Assembly: GCA_937898635.1 (NCBI GenBank)
Contig: CALEJW010000129.1
Coordinates: 1-18,990, forward strand
DNA from: an uncultured Pseudomonadota bacterium
GTDB taxonomy: Bacteria; Pseudomonadota; Gammaproteobacteria; Burkholderiales; Usitatibacteraceae
Direction: 5' to 3'
DNA length: 18,990 bases
The translations under genes were made by a program, and so were the position numbers. This document shows positions 14,401 through 18,990 of this stretch, in pieces. The first letter of the stretch is position 1. Each line of letters begins with the position of its first letter. Below the pieces are notes generated by a model that saw nothing but the letters and a program-made list of their open reading frames with translations, had not been told where the DNA came from and did not search any database.

Positions 14401-16671
14401 ATGTCCCCAGCCCGCGCCAGCGGAGACGCCCAGCTCGACGAGATCCGCGACTGCCTCGCGAGCGAGTTCGCCATGGCCATGTCCGGCGAGGACGCGGCGG
14501 TGAAGGAGATCCTCGAGCACCAGCTCGAGCGCGCCCAGGACCGCGAGAAGTGGCGGCCGCTTCGCGAGGCGATCGAGGCCGTGGGCGTCGTCGCCCCCAC
14601 GCTGCGCGCCACCCTCGAGGCCAAGGTGCGCGAGCGCTTCGACGCGCGGCGCGATCCCGGTGCGAAGCAACCGGCGGACGCCCCGGCCGTCTCCCTCGAC
14701 TCCCTCACCCTCGTCTCCGAGGACGAGATCCAGGAGGAGATCGCCCTGGGCAACTGCGCGCGGCGGCTGCGGGAGACCGCGTCCAGCGAGTTCTTCCTGC
14801 TCAATGCCCGCCTCGCGGCCGTGCTCGGCAGCGACGCCTTCAACGAGGATGCGAGCCCCGTCCACGCCCGCGTCTTCGCCCGCGCGCTCCTCGACGTCTT
14901 CGTGCAGGCGGGCACGCCCACGGCGGCGCGCCTGGCGGCCTTCGCCGCGCACGACCCGGCCCTGCTCCAGGCCCTGCCGCGGACCTACAAGGCCGCCAAC
15001 GCGCTGCTCGTGAAGCGCGGCGTCCTGCCGGACCTGAAGCACAGCTACGGGGCACCGCTGCAGGTCTCGGGCGCCCGCGCCTCCATGCACGGGATGACCG
15101 GGCTCCACGGCGCCGACGCGAACCGCCCGCCTTCGGCCGCCGCTGCGCCGGCGCAGGTCCCGGCCGCCCAGGCGCTCTTCGACAGGCTCCTCGCCGGCGC
15201 CACGGCCCAGGCCGCTCCCGCGGGCGCCGTGGCCGCGGCACCGGCCGCTCCGGTGCCCGGCGCCCCCGCGGCCGGCGCGGCGGCGGCCGGTATCCCGGCG
15301 GCGGGCGCCGTCGCCCCTGCCGCCCCCGACGGCCTCGTGGCGCTGTTCGTCAGGCCCGAGCTGGCCGAGGCGCTGCGCAACCTCGAGGCGCGCCTGGAGA
15401 GCGACCCCCATGCCCTCGCGACCCTTCCCGAGGCCCTGCAGGGCGCCCCGGCCGGCGTCGCGTTCCACACGGCCCCGACCGCGGAAGTCGTCCGCCGCGC
15501 CCGGGACGAGATCGCGGTACACCTCACGCCCGCCGATACGCTCGTGGCCGACCTCGTGGCGGCGATGTTCGCGCGCCTCTTCGAGAACCCGGAGGTCTCC
15601 GACATCGCCAAGGTGCAGCTCGGACGCCTGCAGCTTCCCGTGTTCAAGGCGGTGATGGCCGACCGGCAGTTCTTCAACGACCCGAAGCACCCCATCCGCG
15701 GGCTGATCGACGCCATCGCCGAGCTGGGGGCCTCCGAGGACGCCTACCACATCGACGGCAAGCTCCCCGAGCAGTGGCTCACCGAGGAGACCCAGGCGCT
15801 CCTCGACGCGAAACAGCTCGACGCGGAGACTTTCGCCGCCGCCCGGGACCGGCTCGTGGACGTCGCCGCCCGCCACCACGAGATGGTTTCCGACTCCGAC
15901 ACGATGGTGCGCTCCATGCGCCGCGACGACGCGGAGTTCGCGGCGATGCAGGAAGCCTCCCTGGAGCTCGCCCACCGGCTCGCCACGACCGACTGCCCGC
16001 AGTCCGCCGCCGCCTTCATCTACCGCGCCTGGCGGCCGGTGCTCGCCCACGACCACCGCACGATGGGCGGCACGTCGCTGCGCTGGACGCAGGACCTGAA
16101 GACCCTCGACGACCTCGTCTGGGCGCTCACGCCCCGCGTCAACGCCGCCGAGCGCGAGCGCCTCGCCACGCTCCTGCCCACGGTGCGCATCCGCCTGTGG
16201 CAGGGACTCATCCGCGCCCAGTTCCCCTCCGGCGAGATCGAGGCGATGCTCGACGAGCTGGACGGCTACCTGAGGGAGCTCGAGAACGCGCCGCTCGCCG
16301 CCGCCAAGCAGGACCTCGCCACCACCATCGCCCTCGGGCCCGTGGCCGCCGAGGACTTCACGGCGACGCTCCGGGTGGGCTCCGAGGCGATGGGCAACGA
16401 GGGCCTCGCGCGCGGGGCCTGGTTCGAGTTCGACGAGGAAGACGGCACCATCCGCCGCGCCCGCATCGCCTGGGTGAGCCCCGTGCACGGCGCCTGCGTG
16501 TTCAAGGACGTGGCGCGCAACAAGTCCTTCGCGATGTCGCTCGCCGACCTCCGGGCCCGCCGCGAGCGCGACAGTGCCCGGCCCGTGGACGGCCCGGGCG
16601 TGGCCGACTCCTCCATCGAGGCGGCGCTCAATGCCGTGGCCCGCGAGCGCGGCGCCGCGGCTCCCGCTTGA
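14401..16671 (+). CDS. DUF1631 family protein
   Basis: 756 residues, matching the size of DUF1631 (PF07793) proteins, which are found mainly in beta- and gammaproteobacteria and have no established biochemical function. Recognisable parts are LTLVSEDEIQEEIALGN (about 101-117), the central helical body, and a C-terminal PilZ-like barrel: LARGAWFEFDEEDGTIRRAR, then IAWVSPVHGACVFKDVARNK. An Ala/Pro/Gly linker of about 65 residues (246-310) divides the protein. No signal peptide or membrane helix is visible, so it is probably cytoplasmic. The C-terminal domain suggests, but does not show, control by cyclic di-GMP or a related ligand; the RxxxR/DxSxxG pair of typical PilZ proteins is not obvious. 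The start is the ATG at 14401 behind AGGCGAG. It lies 54 bases after subunit D and may be co-transcribed with it. Confidence 0.9.
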   Translation: MSPARASGDAQLDEIRDCLASEFAMAMSGEDAAVKEILEHQLERAQDREKWRPLREAIEAVGVVAPTLRATLEAKVRERFDARRDPGAKQPADAPAVSLDSLTLVSEDEIQEEIALGNCARRLRETASSEFFLLNARLAAVLGSDAFNEDASPVHARVFARALLDVFVQAGTPTAARLAAFAAHDPALLQALPRTYKAANALLVKRGVLPDLKHSYGAPLQVSGARASMHGMTGLHGADANRPPSAAAAPAQVPAAQALFDRLLAGATAQAAPAGAVAAAPAAPVPGAPAAGAAAAGIPAAGAVAPAAPDGLVALFVRPELAEALRNLEARLESDPHALATLPEALQGAPAGVAFHTAPTAEVVRRARDEIAVHLTPADTLVADLVAAMFARLFENPEVSDIAKVQLGRLQLPVFKAVMADRQFFNDPKHPIRGLIDAIAELGASEDAYHIDGKLPEQWLTEETQALLDAKQLDAETFAAARDRLVDVAARHHEMVSDSDTMVRSMRRDDAEFAAMQEASLELAHRLATTDCPQSAAAFIYRAWRPVLAHDHRTMGGTSLRWTQDLKTLDDLVWALTPRVNAAERERLATLLPTVRIRLWQGLIRAQFPSGEIEAMLDELDGYLRELENAPLAAAKQDLATTIALGPVAAEDFTATLRVGSEAMGNEGLARGAWFEFDEEDGTIRRARIAWVSPVHGACVFKDVARNKSFAMSLADLRARRERDSARPVDGPGVADSSIEAALNAVARERGAAAPA

Positions 16672-16708
16672 TCTGGGTCAAAAACGAAACGGGGGATGGT
16701 CCTAGGCT
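16668..16708 (+). promoter_or_regulatory. Second FNR/ANR-type promoter-like site
   Basis: TTGATCTGGGTCAA (16668-16681) fits TTGAY-N4-RTCAA exactly and overlaps the DUF1631 stop codon. A -10-like TAGGCT lies at 16703-16708. The offset between palindrome and hexamer (35 bases start to start) is identical to that upstream of the ATPase operon. A transcript would begin near 16715. Only a structured intergenic sequence lies downstream on this strand. Confidence 0.5.
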
Positions 16709-16714
16709 GGAGCC

Positions 16715-16835
16715 TGTTGCGCTGGGCGCGCCGCCCCACCAAGGCCGCGCAGGGCGCGAAACAGGCTTCCCCGCCGTCCCCCCAGGTACGGCGTATTCAC
16801 CGGCGGCATCTTCGGGTGTACGCCGGTAATTTTTT
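16715..16835 (+). ncRNA. Candidate FNR/ANR-controlled small RNA
   Basis: Between the predicted start and a terminator-like hairpin lie about 120 nt. AGCCTGTT (16711-16718) pairs perfectly with AACAGGCT (16760-16767), and the enclosed GC-rich sequence adds inner stems (GCGC at 16719-16722 with 16754-16757; GCGCG at 16726-16730 with CGCGC at 16746-16750). A C-rich single-stranded stretch (16769-16787, with a run of six C) follows and could pair with G-rich ribosome binding sites. The outer stem begins four bases before the predicted start, so either the start is slightly upstream or the stem is four pairs shorter. No family is recognised; the assignment rests on the order promoter, stem-loop, open region, terminator. 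Confidence 0.4.
16799..16835 (+). terminator. Rho-independent terminator-like hairpin
   Basis: ACCGGCG (16799-16805) pairs with CGCCGGT (16821-16827), followed by AA and six T (16830-16835), a striking T run in such GC-rich DNA. An alternative stem CGGCGTA (16789-16795) with TACGCCG (16819-16825) overlaps it. The T run is on the + strand, so it would end the DUF1631 transcript or the candidate small RNA, not the opposing ompA-like gene. Confidence 0.5.
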
Positions 16836-16862
16836 GCCCGGAGCCGGCGCCCCCTCCCGCGG

Positions 16863-17726
16863 CTAGCGCTTCACCAGCTCCACGCGCCGGTTCTTCGCCC
16901 GCCCCTCCTCGCCTCGGTTGTCCGCGACCGGCCGCTCCTGGCCGAAGCCCGCGGCCGAGAGGCGATCGGGCGCGATGCCCCCCGCGGCGATGGCGGCCAT
17001 CACGCTCTGCGCGCGCTTGAGCGAAAGCGTCTTGTTGGCCGCGGCCTGGCCCACGTTGTCGGTGTGCCCCTCGATGGCGATCTTCAGGGCCGGGGACGAC
17101 TTGAGGGCGGAGACGATCTCCGCCACCGTCGCGCGTCCGTCGGCCTTCAGGTCCCACTTGCCCGTGTCGAAGTTGATGTAGAGGGCGACGAAGCCATTCT
17201 TCGCGAGTTCCTCGAGGAGCCGGTTCGCGCTCACCACCTGCTGCATCGCCGCCACCTCGACGATGGAGAGCTTGTAGCTCTGCGTGGGCGCGCTGTAGAT
17301 CTCGGGTTCGACGCGCACCCAGACTTCCTTGCCGCCCGTCAGGACCTTGAGCGTGGTCTCGCCGCCGTCGCCGTCCCTCGGCAGGCGCTCGTAGACCACC
17401 TCGCCCCCGATCGCCTTCACCGCGTTCTGGTAGTTGCGGATCACCTGCAGCGGGCTCGGCTGGGTCTCGGCCTTGTCGTGGAAGTAGCGGATCACGGTGG
17501 CGTCGCCCTCGACGGGCTTTCGCACCGCCTGGCCGCCCTGGGCGCCGACGGCGAACTCGACCGCGTTGTAGTTCTTCTCGTAGTCGGCGATGTGCGACTG
17601 GGGATAGCGCGAGAGGAGCGCGTGGTCCTTCGACTTCGGCGCGTCCCGGGCCGCGAGGGCCGGTGCGGCGGCGAGGACGATGGCGAGGATGGCGATGGCG
17701 CTGGACGACCTGCCCGGAACCCGCAT
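16863..17726 (-). CDS. OmpA-family outer-membrane/peptidoglycan-binding protein
   Basis: 287 residues. Residues 1-25 are a signal peptide ending in APALA. The middle (about 26-165) is a soluble domain with SRYPQSHIADYEKNYNAVEF and SPLQVIRNYQNAVKAIGGE, seen in DUF4892-like N-terminal regions of OmpA-type proteins. The C-terminal OmpA domain (about 180-287) holds IAIEGHTDNVG with the aspartate and, near the end, AKNRRVELVKR with the arginine that together bind diaminopimelate in peptidoglycan. It is thus predicted to be a periplasmic or outer-membrane-linked protein that holds the cell wall. The ATG at 17726 follows AAGGAAG; the open frame continues upstream to 17789 but without signal-peptide character. 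It lies 97 bases downstream of hoxX on the same strand. Confidence 0.92.
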   Translation of the reverse strand: MRVPGRSSSAIAILAIVLAAAPALAARDAPKSKDHALLSRYPQSHIADYEKNYNAVEFAVGAQGGQAVRKPVEGDATVIRYFHDKAETQPSPLQVIRNYQNAVKAIGGEVVYERLPRDGDGGETTLKVLTGGKEVWVRVEPEIYSAPTQSYKLSIVEVAAMQQVVSANRLLEELAKNGFVALYINFDTGKWDLKADGRATVAEIVSALKSSPALKIAIEGHTDNVGQAAANKTLSLKRAQSVMAAIAAGGIAPDRLSAAGFGQERPVADNRGEEGRAKNRRVELVKR

Positions 17727-17759
17727 GGCGCTTCCTTTGGTTGTCGGCTGGAGCCGCGA

Positions 17760-17789
17760 AGGGTAGCGCATGGGGCGGCCACGCGCCAA
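17760..17789 (-). promoter_or_regulatory. Candidate promoter of the OmpA-family gene
   Basis: On the - strand TTGGCG (17784-17789) and TACCCT (17760-17765) are separated by 18 bases, each a four-of-six match to the -35 and -10 consensus. It lies in the gap after hoxX, about 35 bases before the ATG. Weak but correctly spaced. Confidence 0.3.
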
Positions 17790-17823
17790 ACCGGGGTTCG
17801 CCCGATGCCGGCGCCCGGCGCGA

Positions 17824-18990
17824 TCAGGCGGCGGAAGCGCGCGGCGCGCGGTGGCGCGCGAGGTAGTGCGGGGTGCGGGCCTTGGGGAGCTTGTGCACGA
17901 AGTGGTAGCGCGCCACGTGGTAGCTGGGATCGAAGCCGTAGAAGTTCAACTTCATGCGCGCGAGTTCCTCCTCGCGGTAGCGCTCCAGGGGCTTGGCGGA
18001 CTCGTCGAGGAGTCGCTGGCGGCGCTTGGCGTAGAGGAGCTCGGGCAGGCGCGGGTCGCGCGCCATGGCCTGCGCCCTCTTCACCGCGGCCTGCAGGAAG
18101 GACGGCGCGTCGTGCGCGAAGCGGGCGTCGGCGAGCCCCGTCGCGACCGCCTCGCGCGAGCCCATGGGCAGGCGCCGCAGGGTGATCTCGCGCGCCCGTG
18201 CCTCGCCCACGCGGCGGGGCAGCAGGTAGGTCCAGTACTCCGAGCCGTAGAGGTTGCCCATGCCCTTGTAGTGGGGGTTGAGGACCACGCCGCGCTGCAG
18301 CCACACGCGGTCGGCGGCGAGCGCGAGGAAGACCCCGCCCGCGCCCGCGTTGCCGGCCAGCGCGGCGATGGTGAGGCGGTCGGTGGCGAGCACGATCTCG
18401 CGGGCCACGTCGTCGATCGCGTTGATGTTCTCCCACGAGGCGTCCGCGGGACGCCCGGTGGACTCGATCGCGTTCAGGTGGATGCCGTTCGACCAGAAGT
18501 CGGGGCCGCCGGCGAGCACGAGCACCTTCGCCGGGCGCGACTTCGCGAAGCGGACGGCGGCGAGGAGCCGCTCGCATTGCGCGGTGGACATGGCGCCGTT
18601 GTGGAAGGCGAAGTGCAGCACGCCCACGCCCTCGCCCTCCTCGTAGCGGATCTCGCGCCAGGTCGCGGCGGTCTCGGGCGCGTCCAGGGCGACGGCGAGC
18701 TCCGCCACGCCCTCGAGCGCATCTCCCAGCACCTGCGCGGCGGGGAGCTTGAGCGTCGGCTCATCCCCCGCGGGCCCGGCCTGGAGGTGCGTGATCCACA
18801 CGGCACCGTCCACGGTCGCGCGCAGGATCGCGCCGTCGCGGGTGCCGATCACGCTTCCCGGCCCCCGCCCGGCATGGGGCCCGGGGCGAAGGGAAGCGTC
18901 CCCTTTGCCGTCGTGGGCGCCGAAGAGGCGCACCTCGCGGCAGTAGATCGTGTCGCGAAGGCCGGGGTGGCCGTCGGCGGAGTGGATCTT
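17824..18990 (-). CDS. hoxX: HoxX (HypX), hydrogenase maturation CO synthase; 5' end beyond window
   Basis: 388 codons of a gene entering from the right edge; the family has about 560 residues, so roughly the first 170 (the formyl-tetrahydrofolate-binding formyltransferase core) are missing. The visible part begins with the end of the formyltransferase module (KIHSADGHPGLRDTIYCREV, then AILRATVDGAVWITHLQ) and continues with the crotonase-like domain: EGVGVLHFAFHNGAMSTAQC, VLAGGPDFWSNGIHLN, NAGAGGVFLALAADRVW and NPHYKGMGNLYGSEYWTYLLPRRVG. HoxX of Cupriavidus-type bacteria makes CO from a formyl group for the active site of [NiFe]-hydrogenase under aerobic conditions. The extra segment GKGDASLRP between the modules coincides with a copy of the short repeat. 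Hydrogenase genes are expected upstream, outside the window. Confidence 0.92.
   Translation of the reverse strand, partial: KIHSADGHPGLRDTIYCREVRLFGAHDGKGDASLRPGPHAGRGPGSVIGTRDGAILRATVDGAVWITHLQAGPAGDEPTLKLPAAQVLGDALEGVAELAVALDAPETAATWREIRYEEGEGVGVLHFAFHNGAMSTAQCERLLAAVRFAKSRPAKVLVLAGGPDFWSNGIHLNAIESTGRPADASWENINAIDDVAREIVLATDRLTIAALAGNAGAGGVFLALAADRVWLQRGVVLNPHYKGMGNLYGSEYWTYLLPRRVGEARAREITLRRLPMGSREAVATGLADARFAHDAPSFLQAAVKRAQAMARDPRLPELLYAKRRQRLLDESAKPLERYREEELARMKLNFYGFDPSYHVARYHFVHKLPKARTPHYLARHRAPRASAA
18888..18905. repeat. Short repeat inside hoxX, same as at the tag/phosphatase junction
   Basis: GAAGGGAAGCGTCCCCTT differs at one base from the 18-mer at 2075-2092 (T to A). It contributes the residues GKGDASL to HoxX in frame, in the linker between the two catalytic modules. 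The first 11 bases (GAAGGGTAGCG) also appear at 17758-17768 upstream of the OmpA-family gene, where the right half is different. Confidence 0.6.

Noticed and set aside
15140..15335. GC-rich repetitive-looking tract inside the DUF1631 gene as a DNA repeat array
   Set aside because: It is the coding sequence of an Ala/Pro/Gly linker with irregular codons and no fixed period; frame is kept throughout.
16836..16862. Rho-independent terminator for the OmpA-family gene on the - strand
   Set aside because: The GC-rich inverted sequence next to its stop is followed by A rather than T on the - strand, so the T run serves only the + strand.
16696..16866. 56-codon open frame from ATG 16696 on the + strand through the stem-loop and terminator
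   Set aside because: Its start lies upstream of the predicted transcript start, GGGGG directly abuts the ATG with no proper spacing, the product is Arg/Pro-rich shadow-like sequence, and the frame passes through the hairpins. It remains an alternative to the small RNA reading if the transcript starts earlier.

Overview
The window comes from a GC-rich bacterium, most likely a betaproteobacterium. The evidence is very high GC in coding and third-codon positions, a DUF1631-family gene, a HoxX-type hydrogenase maturation gene, and gene content typical of Burkholderiales, Rhodocyclales and relatives. This placement is inferred from gene content, not from a marker gene. No rRNA, tRNA, CRISPR array or intact transposon is visible. 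The longest stretch without an intact gene is about 208 bases (2665-2872) and holds a transposase fossil.

Left part (1-6385): small housekeeping and accessory genes. On the + strand these are a GNAT acetyltransferase, a transglutaminase-like lipoprotein, a cupin and 3-methyladenine DNA glycosylase I (tag). A membrane-anchored tyrosine-phosphatase-like protein converges on tag from the - strand. Then come a glutathione S-transferase-like protein coupled to a SAM methyltransferase, a multi-pass membrane protein, and a convergent MFS transporter. This part is studded with a 32-bp near-palindromic repeat (five full copies plus one cut by the window edge). Copies sit directly on gene ends, and in two cases supply the start codon and first residues of a gene. 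A second, shorter hairpin sequence lies on the tag/phosphatase stop codons and recurs inside hoxX.

Centre (6468-14346): a tightly coupled operon of nine genes for a V/A-type ATPase, in the order G/H-like stalk, C-position protein, I, K, F, E, A, B, D. Peripheral stalk, membrane rotor/stator and catalytic head are all represented; only a standard-length subunit C is missing, with a divergent 211-residue protein in its place. Upstream is a perfect FNR/ANR-type palindrome (TTGAC-N4-GTCAA) placed for class II activation of a -10-like hexamer. This suggests expression under low oxygen.

Right part (14401-18990): a DUF1631 gene follows the ATPase operon. Over its stop codon lies a second FNR/ANR-type site with exactly the same spacing to a -10-like hexamer. 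It is followed by a strong stem-loop, a C-rich stretch and a terminator-like hairpin with a T run. Together these look like an oxygen-regulated small RNA of about 120 nt, the most novel candidate here. On the - strand are the 3' portion of hoxX (CO-forming maturation enzyme for aerobic [NiFe]-hydrogenases, cut by the window end) and, downstream of it, an OmpA-domain protein. The two FNR-type sites and hoxX hint at a facultative, possibly hydrogen-oxidising lifestyle; that link is inference.
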